In this document: positions 1 through 8,481 of the stretch, in pieces
Numbering within the stretch: the first letter of the stretch is position 1
Layout: every line of letters starts with the position of its first letter
Source: Allomuricauda sp.
GTDB taxonomy: Bacteria; Bacteroidota; Bacteroidia; Flavobacteriales; Flavobacteriaceae
DNA length: 17,947 nt
Direction of reading: 5' to 3'
Assembly: GCA_028289745.1 (NCBI GenBank)
Contig: JANQOD010000360.1
Location: forward strand, 1 to 17,947
Position numbers and translations under genes: made by a program
The notes under the pieces: generated by a model
What the model saw: only the letters and a program-made list of their open reading frames with translations
The model's database searches: none
Told to the model about the DNA's origin: nothing

Positions 1-998
1 GACTTCACAGTCTGAATAATTCTGGCTGCCACTTTGTAAGGATCTGCATTTGAGGCGGGTCTTCTGTCTTCCAACCAGCCTTTCCATCCTCTTTCAACAG
101 TTAGAATGGGGATTCTTATAGAAGCGCCCCTGTCAGAGACACCGTAACTGAATTCGTGTATTGACTGTGTCTCGTGCAGACCGGTCAAACGTTGATCGTT
201 GAATTCACCGTAAACGGCAATGTGCTCGTCGGTAACGGGCCTAAAAGCTTCACAAATTTTTTCATAGACCTCTTTTGAACCACAGGTCCTTAAGGTGCCG
301 TTAGAGAAGTTGGCGTGCATACCACTACCGTTCCAATCTCCCTTAATGGGTTTTGGGTGGTATTCTATGTAATATCCATAATCTTCGGTCAATCTGTCTA
401 AAAGATAACGGGCCACCCAAATTTGATCACCGGCGTTTTTGGCGCCTTTGGCAAAAATCTGGAATTCCCATTGGCCACAGGCCACTTCTTGGTTGATGCC
501 CTCGAAGTTCAATCCGGCTTCTATACATAGATCGGCGTGGCGATCGACCAGTTCCCTTCCATGGGTATTTCTTCCACCTACAGAGCAGTAGTACAATCCT
601 TGCGGGCCAGGATATCCTCCAACCGGGAAGCCCAACGGCAATTGTGTATGGGTATCCATTATGAAATATTCCTGCTCGAATCCGAACCAAAAGTCATCAT
701 TTTCATCATCGATGGTCGCACGTGAATTCGATTCGTGGGGCGTTCCATCGGCATTCAATACCTCGGCCATGACCAAATAGCCATTCTTACGGGCTGGGTC
801 AGGGAAAATGGCGACAGGTTTCAAAAGACAGTCAGACGATCCGCCCTCTGCTTGTTGGGTAGAACTTCCATCAAAGGCCCAAAGCGGACAATCCTCCAAC
901 TTTCCGCTAAAATCGGTTTCGATCTTGGTCTTGCTTCGCATATTGGCGGTAGGCACATAACCATCAAGCCAAATGTACTCTAGTTTTGATTTGCTCAT
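1..998 (-). CDS. GSII-type glutamine synthetase (3' end cut off by window)
   Basis: Catalyses ATP-dependent ligation of ammonia to glutamate in the cytosol. The minus-strand frame is open from ATG (996-998) to the window edge, giving 332 residues; GSII enzymes are about 340 residues, so only a few C-terminal ones are missing. Visible signatures, in order: N-terminal beta-grasp with DGSST (residues 43-47); the catalytic start FGFEQEYF (106-112), whose glutamates bind metal; NGSGMHANFS (223-232), the ATP/glutamate-binding loop; ASIRIP (292-297); and EDRRPASNADPY (310-321), typical of the eukaryote-like GSII class rather than GlnA type I. No type I adenylylation-site region is apparent. It is divergent from the GSIII gene with about 210 bp between them, suggesting coordinated nitrogen control (inference). 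I leave the symbol blank because naming of this class in Bacteroidota varies. Confidence 0.93.
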   Translation of the reverse strand, partial: MSKSKLEYIWLDGYVPTANMRSKTKIETDFSGKLEDCPLWAFDGSSTQQAEGGSSDCLLKPVAIFPDPARKNGYLVMAEVLNADGTPHESNSRATIDDENDDFWFGFEQEYFIMDTHTQLPLGFPVGGYPGPQGLYYCSVGGRNTHGRELVDRHADLCIEAGLNFEGINQEVACGQWEFQIFAKGAKNAGDQIWVARYLLDRLTEDYGYYIEYHPKPIKGDWNGSGMHANFSNGTLRTCGSKEVYEKICEAFRPVTDEHIAVYGEFNDQRLTGLHETQSIHEFSYGVSDRGASIRIPILTVERGWKGWLEDRRPASNADPYKVAARIIQTVK

Positions 999-1034
999 AA
1001 TTCGGATATTTTCGTTCTCAAATTTTAAGTTGGA

Positions 1035-1042
1035 CAAAAATA
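1035..1042 (-). promoter_or_regulatory. Putative -7 box (TATTTTTG) of the GSII gene
   Basis: On the minus strand this reads TATTTTTG, a perfect match to the Bacteroidota -7 consensus TAnnTTTG, 36 bp upstream of the GSII start. A TTTG lies 15 bp further upstream, closer than the usual spacing for the -33 element, so only the -7 half is convincing. Confidence 0.4.
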
Positions 1043-1143
1043 TACTTTTCAAATAAACAAACCCCATTCTTCAGGGTTAAAAACATATTTTTTTCGATAT
1101 AATTATCACACCCCCCGAAAAATTAGGGGTAAAATGAACAGAA

Positions 1144-1168
1144 AATAATATTTATACGTTATATTATT
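1144..1168. promoter_or_regulatory. AT-rich dyad between the divergent glutamine synthetase genes
   Basis: AATAATAT (1144-1151) and ATATTATT (1161-1168) form a perfect 8-bp inverted repeat around a 9-bp spacer, 15 bp upstream of the likely GSIII -7 box. The position fits an operator or activator site. The region is so AT-rich that chance is a real alternative. Confidence 0.25.
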
Positions 1169-1182
1169 AATTTGTTAATGTT

Positions 1183-1190
1183 TAGTTTTG
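1183..1190 (+). promoter_or_regulatory. Putative -7 box (TAGTTTTG) of the GSIII gene
   Basis: TAGTTTTG matches TAnnTTTG exactly and ends 19 bp before the ATG at 1210, predicting a very short leader. No -33 TTG/TTTG element is seen at the expected distance. Confidence 0.45.
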
Positions 1191-1209
1191 CCCCAAAATT
1201 GTATTGACC

Positions 1210-3396
1210 ATGTCAAAAATCAGATTTGATGCCCTGGCAGAAAGCCATAAGAGAACCGCCATTACGATAGAGGAAAAAGGAAAGCGTTCAGAGCTTTTTG
1301 CAAAGAATGTTTTCAATGACGAAAAGATGTTACAGTTTCTTAGTGGCGAGGCATATACTAAGGTCAAGGATGCCATTTTTTCCGGTAAAAAGATCGATCG
1401 GAGAATAGCCGATCAAGTGGCTGAAGGTATGAAAGCATGGGCCCTTTCTTTGGGTGCCACCCATTACACCCATTGGTTTCAGCCCCTGACCGGGGCAACG
1501 GCCGAGAAACACGATGCTTTTTTCGATCTTTTGCCCGATGGTCGTGCCATGGAGAAGTTTGGCGGTGGCCAATTGGTGCAACAAGAGCCCGATGCCTCAA
1601 GTTTTCCGAGCGGAGGAATAAGAAATACTTTTGAGGCAAGGGGCTACACGGCGTGGGACCCGACTTCGCCCGCCTTTGTCTATAAAACCACCCTTTGCAT
1701 ACCCACCATTTTTGTGGCCTACACCGGTGAGGCACTTGACAACAAGGCTCCGCTCTTAAGGGCTTTGCATGCCATAGATGATGCAGCCACCGATGTGGCG
1801 CAGTTTTTTGATAAAAACGTGCGTAAGGTGCACGCTACGTTGGGATGGGAGCAAGAATACTTTCTCATCGATAAATCCTTGGCCAAATCAAGGCCCGATA
1901 TTTTGATGACCGGCCGTACCTTGGTAGGCAACGCCGCTGCCAAAGACCAGCAGTTAGATGACCATTACTTTGGGGTAATTGCCAGTCGTGTGCTAAGTTT
2001 TATGAGCGATCTTGAAAAGCAGTGCACACAATTGGGCATACCTGTGAAGACCCGACATAATGAAGTGGCGCCCAACCAATTTGAACTGGCACCTGTGTTT
2101 GAAGAAGCCAATCTCTCTATTGACCATAACCTATTATTGATGGATGTCATGGAAGAGATTGCCGATAAGCATGGCTTCGTGGTGCTCTTTCATGAAAAAC
2201 CCTTTGCGGGCATCAATGGCTCTGGCAAACACAATAACTGGTCATTGGCAACTGATACGGGAGTCAACTTGTTGAGCCCGGGCACCACCCCGATGAAGAA
2301 CCTACAGTTTTTGACCTTTTTTGTAAATACCATCAAGGCGGTCGATACCCATGAAGAACTGTTGCGGTCTTCGATAGCTTCTGCGGGCAATGACCATCGC
2401 TTGGGGGCCAATGAGGCCCCACCGGCAATACTTTCCATTTTTGTAGGGAAACAGCTGACCGATGTTCTTGACGAATTGGAAGGTGTTTCAAAGGGAAAGC
2501 TCTCCCCTGAGGAAAAAACAGAATTGAAATTGAACGTTGTGGGCAAGATTCCTGAAATATTGCTCGACAACACGGACCGAAACCGCACCTCGCCCTTCGC
2601 CTTTACCGGAAACAAGTTTGAAATGAGGGGAGTCGGATCTCAGATGAACTGTGCCAAGCCCATGACCGTTTTGAATACCATTGTGGCAAAGCAATTGACC
2701 GAGTTTAAAAAAGAGGTCGATACGTTGATCGACAAAAAAAACCTGAAAAAAGATGAAGCTGTTTTCAACGTACTTCGTGAATATATCAAGACCTCGAAAC
2801 GTATCCGTTTTGACGGGGATGGTTATAGTGAAGATTGGCAAGTAGAGGCAAAAAAAAGAAGGCTGAGCAATAACAAGAACACCCCAGAGGCCCTTAAGAT
2901 TTTAACCTCCAAAGAAGTGATTGGGCTTTTTGGAGACATGGGGGTCATGAGTGCCGTAGAGCTGAATGCCCATCGCGAAGTTGAATTGGGCGCCTATGTC
3001 TTTCATATTCAGATTGAAGGTAGGATTTTGGGTGAAATGGTCAACAATTATGTATTGCCCACAGTGGTGAAATACCAAAATGTACTGTTGCAGAATGTTC
3101 GGGGGTTCAAAGAAATCTATGGTGCTTCGCACAAAAAGTTTACAAAACACCAATTGAATATTTTAGAAAAAATGGCAAAGCATTTGGCCGAGGTCAAAGA
3201 ACAGACCGATGAAATGATCGAAGCCAGAAAACGAGCGAATGGCATGACCGATATCACAAAAAAAGCCGAGGCCTATTGCAATGAGGTCAAACCTTTCTTT
3301 GAATCAATTCGCTATCACGTAGACAGACTTGAACGTTTGGTGGCAGATGAATATTGGCCTTTTACCAAATACCGGGAACTACTTTTTGTGAAATAA
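1210..3396 (+). CDS. glnN: Glutamine synthetase type III (GSIII, GlnN family)
   Basis: A 728-residue type III glutamine synthetase, the long dodecameric class first described in Bacteroides fragilis and typical of Bacteroidota. The N-terminal class signature GATHYTHWFQPLTG is present (about residues 82-95). Downstream are the metal-binding GWEQEYFLID segment, the substrate loop AGINGSGKHNNWSL, and the arginine-rich region around NRTSPFAFTGNKFEMRG. The C-terminal third is helical, as in the family. Length matches the usual ~730 residues. I choose ATG at 1210; a TTG two codons earlier is in frame, but ATG agrees with the -7 box position. It is divergent from a GSII-type enzyme, so the organism has two glutamine synthetase classes side by side. 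The stop is TAA. No terminator is seen before the next gene. Confidence 0.96.
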   Translation: MSKIRFDALAESHKRTAITIEEKGKRSELFAKNVFNDEKMLQFLSGEAYTKVKDAIFSGKKIDRRIADQVAEGMKAWALSLGATHYTHWFQPLTGATAEKHDAFFDLLPDGRAMEKFGGGQLVQQEPDASSFPSGGIRNTFEARGYTAWDPTSPAFVYKTTLCIPTIFVAYTGEALDNKAPLLRALHAIDDAATDVAQFFDKNVRKVHATLGWEQEYFLIDKSLAKSRPDILMTGRTLVGNAAAKDQQLDDHYFGVIASRVLSFMSDLEKQCTQLGIPVKTRHNEVAPNQFELAPVFEEANLSIDHNLLLMDVMEEIADKHGFVVLFHEKPFAGINGSGKHNNWSLATDTGVNLLSPGTTPMKNLQFLTFFVNTIKAVDTHEELLRSSIASAGNDHRLGANEAPPAILSIFVGKQLTDVLDELEGVSKGKLSPEEKTELKLNVVGKIPEILLDNTDRNRTSPFAFTGNKFEMRGVGSQMNCAKPMTVLNTIVAKQLTEFKKEVDTLIDKKNLKKDEAVFNVLREYIKTSKRIRFDGDGYSEDWQVEAKKRRLSNNKNTPEALKILTSKEVIGLFGDMGVMSAVELNAHREVELGAYVFHIQIEGRILGEMVNNYVLPTVVKYQNVLLQNVRGFKEIYGASHKKFTKHQLNILEKMAKHLAEVKEQTDEMIEARKRANGMTDITKKAEAYCNEVKPFFESIRYHVDRLERLVADEYWPFTKYRELLFVK

Positions 3397-3467
3397 CAAC
3401 GTTCTTTTATTTTCATGAAGGTGCTTGATAGGGGCCGATCAAAAGCTGGAATCCATATTTTTGATGT

Positions 3468-4454
3468 ATGGAGTTGACACTATCTGACATTGAAGATGCC
3501 AAGAGGCGTATAGACCCTTACATCCATCATACCCCGATTCTTTCTTCCTCATCGCTGAACAGGTGGTTGGGGCATGACATTTTTTTCAAGTGTGAGAATT
3601 TTCAAAAAGTAGGGGCTTTTAAAGCAAGGGGCGGGGTCAATACTGTTTCTTGGTTATTGGAAAACGGCGAACGCCCAAAACGATTGGTGGCGAACAGTTC
3701 GGGCAACCATGCCCAAGCGGTGGCCTATGCCGCAAAACGGTTTGACATTTCTGCGACCATTTATATGCCTGAATATTCGTCAAAAGTAAAGATTCAAGCT
3801 ACGAAAGGCTATGGGGCTGAGGTTGTTTTAAGTAAAACACGCGATATTACCGATGAACTGGTTCGCGAAGCGGCTATTGAAGAAGGGGTGTTTTGGATTC
3901 CTCCCTTCAATCATGAACAGGTGATTTGCGGTCAGGGCACGGCCGCTTACGAAGCCCTGTCTGAATTGAGAAATGTCGACGGCGTTTTTGCTCCCTGTGG
4001 TGGTGGTGGACTGCTTTCTGGAACCTGTATTGCCACCAAGGGCCTATCTCCTAAAACCATGGTTTTTGGTGTTGAGCCCCTGAATGCCAATGATGCGGCC
4101 GAATCGCTCAGAAAAGGCGGTATTCAACGCTTGCCCGGTGTGCCCAATACCTTGGCAGATGGGGCCATGACCATGGCCGTGGGCGACATTACCTTTGAAT
4201 ATTTAAAGCAATTGGACGATTTCTACGAAATCGAAGAAGAATATCTCGTATACTGGACACAATGGCTCACCCATCTGTTAAAATGTCGAATTGAGCCTAC
4301 CAGCGCCATGACGATGGAGGCCGTTCGCCGTTGGCTACAGACCCAAAAAACGAAACAGCGGGTATTGGTCATACTTTCAGGTGGAAACATGGACCAGGTG
4401 ACTACCTCAAGAATTTGGGAAAGGGATTGTTTGCAAATACGGCCAAAAATCTAG
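3468..4454 (+). CDS. PLP-dependent threonine/serine dehydratase-like enzyme
   Basis: A 328-residue fold-type II PLP enzyme of the serine/threonine ammonia-lyase and serine racemase group. The Schiff-base lysine is K52 in VGAFKARGG. SSGNHAQAVA (about residues 78-87) is the substrate-carboxylate loop, and the glycine-rich PCGGGGLLSG phosphate loop is near residues 176-185. There is no C-terminal ACT regulatory domain, so it resembles catabolic dehydratases or serine racemase rather than biosynthetic IlvA. It likely deaminates L-threonine or L-serine to a 2-oxo acid, but racemase activity cannot be excluded from sequence. It starts 71 bp after the GSIII stop on the same strand. TATTTTTG at 3456-3463 lies only 4 bp before the ATG, so a near-leaderless transcript or co-transcription with GSIII are both possible. 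The stop is TAG, 3 bp from the convergent DUF1080 gene. Confidence 0.88.
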   Translation: MELTLSDIEDAKRRIDPYIHHTPILSSSSLNRWLGHDIFFKCENFQKVGAFKARGGVNTVSWLLENGERPKRLVANSSGNHAQAVAYAAKRFDISATIYMPEYSSKVKIQATKGYGAEVVLSKTRDITDELVREAAIEEGVFWIPPFNHEQVICGQGTAAYEALSELRNVDGVFAPCGGGGLLSGTCIATKGLSPKTMVFGVEPLNANDAAESLRKGGIQRLPGVPNTLADGAMTMAVGDITFEYLKQLDDFYEIEEEYLVYWTQWLTHLLKCRIEPTSAMTMEAVRRWLQTQKTKQRVLVILSGGNMDQVTTSRIWERDCLQIRPKI

Positions 4455-4457
4455 TTT

Positions 4458-5228
4458 CTAGAGTTCCCTGATTTTCATATTTCTGAACCAAACGTCAAAA
4501 TACCAGTTTTGTAATGCTAGCCGTCCATGTGTGGCCTTTCCGAAATCAAGATTATCGGCAAAACTGCTTTTCGCAATTTTTTGCGTCCATTCAGAAGTTT
4601 TCAAATCTTCTTGCGCCGTCAATTTTCCATTAAGGTAGAATTCAATTTTTCCATCTTTCTGAATGATTTTAGAGGAATTCCATTGTCGATTGGGCTTGGC
4701 CTCCACTTTGTTTTTCTGAGCGGACACTCCCCATAGGCAACCGGGTCTTTTTTTTGGGGTATTCGTGTCCATATGGGCAGGTTCCAATAATTGATATTCA
4801 AGTCCGGTCAAATAGGTCGCTGAAAATTCCGGGGCTTCTTGTACATTGATAAAGACGCCCCCATTGCCCCTTAGGGCCATTTGCCACTCAAAAACGAGTT
4901 CGTAGTTTTCGAAAGCCTTGTCGGTAACCAAGTCACCAAACACCTTGCTTTCATCAGTGGCATTGCAGTAAAGCATTCCGTCTTTTACCTCCCAGGCTGA
5001 AAAAGCGGTAGAATCGGGTTTGTTGTAGAGGTGCCAGCCATCCAATGACCTACCATTGAACAATAAGGCCCAGCCCTGTTCTTTTTCCACATCCAATAAT
5101 CGATTGTGAACCTTATTTTCAATAGCCATTTTTTTGGTGTGCCAAGTAGGGGTCTCCTTTTCGGTTTTTCCTTTACAGGCTATGATCAAAAGGACAAAAA
5201 AATACAAAGTGGTCAATTTATGTTTCAT
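4458..5228 (-). CDS. DUF1080 (3-keto-disaccharide hydrolase-type) lipoprotein
   Basis: Encodes a 256-residue exported protein. From ATG at 5226-5228 the N-terminus is a lipoprotein signal, MKHKLTTLYFFVLLIIAC, with cysteine 18 as lipidation site; a longer in-frame extension to 5288 would bury this signal, so I reject it. Residues from about 50 to the end match the DUF1080 jelly-roll domain (Pfam PF06439): LFNGRSLDGW, then a W-E-V-K-D-G-M-L strand, an F-E-W segment followed by NGGVFI, and a terminal VWFRNMKIREL. The family is concanavalin-like and linked to carbohydrate binding or cleavage of 3-keto-glycosides. The substrate here is unknown, and no glycoside-utilisation genes lie nearby. The stop is TAG, convergent with the dehydratase and with almost no space for a terminator. 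Confidence 0.88.
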   Translation of the reverse strand: MKHKLTTLYFFVLLIIACKGKTEKETPTWHTKKMAIENKVHNRLLDVEKEQGWALLFNGRSLDGWHLYNKPDSTAFSAWEVKDGMLYCNATDESKVFGDLVTDKAFENYELVFEWQMALRGNGGVFINVQEAPEFSATYLTGLEYQLLEPAHMDTNTPKKRPGCLWGVSAQKNKVEAKPNRQWNSSKIIQKDGKIEFYLNGKLTAQEDLKTSEWTQKIAKSSFADNLDFGKATHGRLALQNWYFDVWFRNMKIREL

Positions 5229-5314
5229 CGTTATTTTGAGTGAGAATTCAAAGTAATCATTTTTTCGTTGCAAATAAGCACCGGCCAAGAAGCATTAGCG
5301 ATCAACCATTTCAT

Positions 5315-5322
5315 TATTTTTG
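5315..5322 (+). promoter_or_regulatory. Putative -7 box (TATTTTTG) of purM
   Basis: TATTTTTG followed by C matches the TAnnTTTG consensus and ends 15 bp before the purM ATG at 5338, again implying a very short leader. No convincing -33 element is visible. Confidence 0.45.
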
Positions 5323-5337
5323 CGCAAACCGTTCCAA

Positions 5338-6516
5338 ATGTCCTCAGATACCAGTAAACGATATGCCCAGCGTGGAGTCTCTGCCTCAAAGGAAGATGTG
5401 CACAACGCGATCAAAGACATTGATAAAGGGCTGTTTCCCAAAGCTTTTTGCAAGATTGTGCCCGATTATCTGACGGGCAGCCCGGCACATTGTTTGGTGA
5501 TGCACGCTGATGGGGCGGGCACCAAGTCGTCTTTGGCCTATATGTACTGGAAAGAGACCGGTGATTTGGGTGTATGGAAAGGTATTGCCCAAGATGCACT
5601 GATCATGAACATCGATGATCTGATTTGCGTAGGTGCCACCGATGACATCATGTTGTCTTCAACTATTGGGCGCAACAAAAATTTGATTCCAGGAGAGGTT
5701 ATCTCGGCTATTATCAACGGTACCGAAGAGCTGATCACAGATTTAAGAAAACACGGTATCACGATACACTCAACAGGGGGTGAAACGGCCGATGTCGGCG
5801 ACCTGGTGCGTACCATTATCGTTGATTCTACAGTAACGGCACGCATGAAGCGCAACAATGTTATCGACAATGCGAACATTCAAGCGGGCGATGTGATCGT
5901 GGGCCTGGCTTCGTTCGGAAAAGCTGCCTACGAATCGGAATACAATGGGGGTATGGGCAGCAACGGACTTACCTCGGCCCGGCACGATGTGTTCTCAAAA
6001 TATCTGGCAGAAAAATATCCTGAAAGTTTTGACCCTTCCGTTCCCGATGAATTGGTGTATTCTGGAAAAATGAAGCTTAATGATACTGTACAGGGTTCCC
6101 CGTTGGATGCCGGTAAACTTGTGCTCTCGCCCACTCGAACCTATGCACCGGTGGTGAAGAAAGTTCTGAAAAAATATTCCTCAAATGAAATACACGGTAT
6201 GGTACATTGCAGTGGTGGGGCACAGACCAAGATTTTGCATTTTATCGATAATTTGCATGTAATCAAGGATAATCTTTTTCCGATCCCCCCATTGTTTAAA
6301 TTGATTCAAGAGCAATCAGGTACTGATTGGAAAGAGATGTACCAGGTCTTCAATTGTGGCCACCGATTGGAACTGTATGTCGATGGGACCATTGCCGAAG
6401 ATTTGATCAAGATCTCAAAAAGTTTTGATATCGACGCCCGTATCGTAGGTAGGGTAGAAGAGTCGAACACCAAAAGGTTGACCATTCGAAGTGAATACGG
6501 TACTTTTATGTATTGA
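5338..6516 (+). CDS. purM: Phosphoribosylformylglycinamidine cyclo-ligase (AIR synthase, Bacteroidota form)
   Basis: Catalyses ATP-dependent ring closure of FGAM to aminoimidazole ribotide in purine synthesis, in the cytosol. The 392-residue protein carries the PurM-type N-terminal ATP-binding region with MHADGAGTKSSLAY, then the metal/phosphate segment IMNIDDLICVGA, IHSTGGETADVGDLVRT, and a C-terminal AIRS-C domain with HCSGGAQTKILHF. It is longer than the ~345-residue proteobacterial enzyme, as is usual for Bacteroidota. ATG at 5338 is chosen because the sequence before it (a TTG six codons upstream) overlaps the -7 box. The stop is TGA, and a short hairpin follows. No other purine genes are adjacent. 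The assignment to PurM rather than another AIR-synthase-related protein rests on the overall motif pattern. Confidence 0.9.
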   Translation: MSSDTSKRYAQRGVSASKEDVHNAIKDIDKGLFPKAFCKIVPDYLTGSPAHCLVMHADGAGTKSSLAYMYWKETGDLGVWKGIAQDALIMNIDDLICVGATDDIMLSSTIGRNKNLIPGEVISAIINGTEELITDLRKHGITIHSTGGETADVGDLVRTIIVDSTVTARMKRNNVIDNANIQAGDVIVGLASFGKAAYESEYNGGMGSNGLTSARHDVFSKYLAEKYPESFDPSVPDELVYSGKMKLNDTVQGSPLDAGKLVLSPTRTYAPVVKKVLKKYSSNEIHGMVHCSGGAQTKILHFIDNLHVIKDNLFPIPPLFKLIQEQSGTDWKEMYQVFNCGHRLELYVDGTIAEDLIKISKSFDIDARIVGRVEESNTKRLTIRSEYGTFMY

Positions 6517-6519
6517 CCA

Positions 6520-6539
6520 TACGATTGCCCCAAATCGTA
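6520..6539 (+). terminator. Short hairpin just after purM
   Basis: TACGATT (6520-6526) and AATCGTA (6533-6539) pair perfectly around a 6-base loop, 3 bases after the purM stop. No T-tract follows on either strand, so it may stabilise the 3' end rather than terminate. Confidence 0.3.
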
Positions 6540-6566
6540 CGTTCTAGATAATAAACCCCGAATGCT

Positions 6567-7022
6567 ATGGAACGGAAACAATTTTTGCGCAGTATAGGTG
6601 CCGGTGCGGCTTTTGCCCTTACTTTTCCTTGTTTGAACGGTTGTTCATCAGACGGTGAAGACCTTGAAACCTTCCCGGAACCTACAGGTGTCGATTTTAC
6701 CATTGACCTTAGCTCACCAGAGGCTGCACCCTTGGCAACCAATGGCGGGTACATTGCGGTCAAATCAGATCCCCAATTGACCTATCTCGACATCGTGGTG
6801 GCCAGAAATCTTGAGGGTGAACTAGTCGCGGCCAGTAAGATTTGTAGCCACCAGCAAACCGAAGAGGTACGTTTTATCATCGAAGATGGCGGAATATTCA
6901 ACTGTACCACCCATGGATCACGTTTTGCCCAAGATGGCACACCTTTGAACAGTATCACCAATAACCCTTTGAAGGTTTTCAATACCCAGCGCAACGGTGA
7001 TATCTTACGGATTTTTGAATAA
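6567..7022 (+). CDS. Exported Rieske [2Fe-2S] lipoprotein
   Basis: A 151-residue Rieske-type iron-sulfur protein. The cluster ligands are CSH (C93, H95) and CTTH (C113, H116), separated by the usual ~20 residues, so the fold and the His2-Cys2 site are supported. The extra cysteine pair that forms a disulfide in bc1-type Rieske proteins is absent; this resembles the small ferredoxin-like class. The N-terminus MERKQFLRSIGAG looks like a Tat-type signal with an RK instead of RR pair, followed by a lipobox LNGC (C26), so it is probably folded with its cluster before export and lipid-anchored. It heads a tight plus-strand cluster: the thioredoxin-like gene starts 21 bp downstream, followed by ApbE, DUF4266 and DUF3570. 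It likely passes electrons in that extracytosolic system (inference); donor and acceptor are unknown. Confidence 0.88.
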   Translation: MERKQFLRSIGAGAAFALTFPCLNGCSSDGEDLETFPEPTGVDFTIDLSSPEAAPLATNGGYIAVKSDPQLTYLDIVVARNLEGELVAASKICSHQQTEEVRFIIEDGGIFNCTTHGSRFAQDGTPLNSITNNPLKVFNTQRNGDILRIFE

Positions 7023-7043
7023 ATTGAACAGCGCCCTTAGGCT

Positions 7044-7478
7044 ATGAGAAAAAAGTTGCCCTTACTGTTCCTTATAGCTTCATTTTCGCTTTTTGCACAA
7101 GATTGGAGCCTAACTTTTTCTGATGCCGTAATGAAGGCAAAAGAAAAAGACAAGCCCATTATCTTAGTGTTTTCGGGTTCTGATTGGTGTGGTCCATGTA
7201 TTAGATTGGATAAAAATATTTGGAGCTCACAAGAATTCAAAGACTATGCCGCTGCACACTATGTATTGTACAGAGCTGATTTTCCAAGAAAAAAAAGAAA
7301 CCGATTGAATGAAGTACAAACTGCCCAAAACCGACAGCTGGCAGAGAAGTACAATCCGAACGGATTCTTTCCTTTGGTAGTCGTGCTCAATAAAAACGAA
7401 AAGGTACTGGGCGTAACGGCATATGAAAAGGTAACACCTACAGAATATGTGGCCCACTTAAACAGCTTTTTGAAATGA
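7044..7478 (+). CDS. Periplasmic thioredoxin-family protein
   Basis: A 144-residue exported thioredoxin-fold protein. The signal peptide runs through LFLIASFSLFAQ (cleavage near residue 19). The active site is WCGPC (C49, C52), identical to classic thioredoxins, and the cis-proline lies in the GFFPLVVVLN segment (P110). The fold resembles Thioredoxin_7/DUF255-like periplasmic proteins that begin with a DA-AKAKEKDKPI helix before the first strand. It probably reduces or isomerises disulfides of envelope proteins; the cysteine-ending DUF4266 protein and the cofactor proteins in the same cluster are candidate clients (inference). Its TGA stop overlaps the ATG of the ApbE gene by 4 bases (ATGA), so translation is probably coupled. 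Confidence 0.9.
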   Translation: MRKKLPLLFLIASFSLFAQDWSLTFSDAVMKAKEKDKPIILVFSGSDWCGPCIRLDKNIWSSQEFKDYAAAHYVLYRADFPRKKRNRLNEVQTAQNRQLAEKYNPNGFFPLVVVLNKNEKVLGVTAYEKVTPTEYVAHLNSFLK

Positions 7479-8473
7479 GAAAGGCCTTGATACTGTTTTT
7501 AAGCTTTGGCGTCATCATCATGGCCTTTGGCCAAGAGAAGAGGTTGGTAAGCGTCAAAAAGGCCATGAAATTGATGGGCACGGCCTTTGAGATAACGGTT
7601 GTGGCCCCATCTGAGGAAATAGGGTACATCAATATCGATGAAGCGGTTTCTGAAATAACCCGTATTGAAGAAATGATCTCTTCTTGGAACATCGATTCAG
7701 AAACTTCCCAAATCAATAAGAATGCAGGTGTCAATCCGGTAAAAGTAAGCCGAGAACTTTTTTCATTGATCGAACGTGCCAAAAAGATTTCTGAAATTAC
7801 CGAGGGGGCCTTTGATATTACTTATGCCTCAATGGACAAGCTGTGGAGGTTTGATGGTAGTATGCAAAGACCACCCACCGAACAGCAGGTTCAAAAATCG
7901 ATCGGCAAGGTCGGCTATGAAAAAATCATAATGGATGTAGAAGCCCAAACGGTCTTCTTGCCCGAAGCGGGCATGAAAATAGGTTTTGGAGCAATCGGCA
8001 AAGGCTATGCCGCCGATAGGGCCAAAGAGTTTCTAATGTCGAAAGGGGTAAAGGGGGGGCTTATCAATGCCTCAGGTGACCTTACGACCTGGGGTACCAA
8101 GGCCACAGGTGAAAAATGGATGATCGGTATTGCCAACCCACTGAGCAAAGACAAGGTTTTCAGTTGGCTTCCCGTCATTGAATCTTCAGTGGCCACTTCG
8201 GGCAACTATGAGAAGTATGTGGTCTTCAGAGGCCAAAAATACTCACATATCATTGATCCTAGAACAGGGTATCCGACCAAGGGGATCAGTAGTGTCACCG
8301 TCTTTGCGAAATACGCAGAACTTTGTGATGCATTGGCCACCGCTGTGTTTGTAATGGGTAAGGATAGTGGTATTCATATGGTCAACCAAATCGATGGGGT
8401 TGAGGTAGTGGTCATCGATTCAGCAAACAAGATCCATAAAAGCTCTGGAATTTTGTTCAACAATAATCAGTAA
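7475..8473 (+). CDS. apbE: FAD:protein FMN transferase (ApbE family)
   Basis: Transfers FMN from FAD onto a Thr/Ser of exported target proteins, using Mg2+. The 332-residue product has a signal peptide (MRKALILFLSFGVIIMAFGQ) and the standard family motifs: MGT (34-36), TEGAFDIT (109-116), GAIGKGYAAD (172-181), GDLTTWG (201-207), and HIIDPRTGYP (258-267) with the metal-binding aspartate, then CDALATAVFVMG (284-295). Length is normal. It overlaps the thioredoxin-like gene by 4 bp and is followed 8 bp later by DUF4266. No Fmn-bind (NqrC/RnfG-like) protein is encoded in the window, so its target is either elsewhere or one of the neighbours. It is presumably periplasmic; mature Bacteroidota ApbE may be soluble, as there is no lipobox cysteine at the signal end. 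Confidence 0.94.
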   Translation: MRKALILFLSFGVIIMAFGQEKRLVSVKKAMKLMGTAFEITVVAPSEEIGYINIDEAVSEITRIEEMISSWNIDSETSQINKNAGVNPVKVSRELFSLIERAKKISEITEGAFDITYASMDKLWRFDGSMQRPPTEQQVQKSIGKVGYEKIIMDVEAQTVFLPEAGMKIGFGAIGKGYAADRAKEFLMSKGVKGGLINASGDLTTWGTKATGEKWMIGIANPLSKDKVFSWLPVIESSVATSGNYEKYVVFRGQKYSHIIDPRTGYPTKGISSVTVFAKYAELCDALATAVFVMGKDSGIHMVNQIDGVEVVVIDSANKIHKSSGILFNNNQ

Positions 8474-8481
8474 CTTTAAGC

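Noticed and set aside
1111..1132. CCCC/GGGG short pairing upstream of GSIII as a terminator
   Set aside because: The stem is only 4 bp and is not followed by a T-run on either strand.
2190..2841. Long minus-strand frames opposite GSIII
   Set aside because: They are shadows of a high-confidence coding frame, with no promoter box and no recognisable domain.
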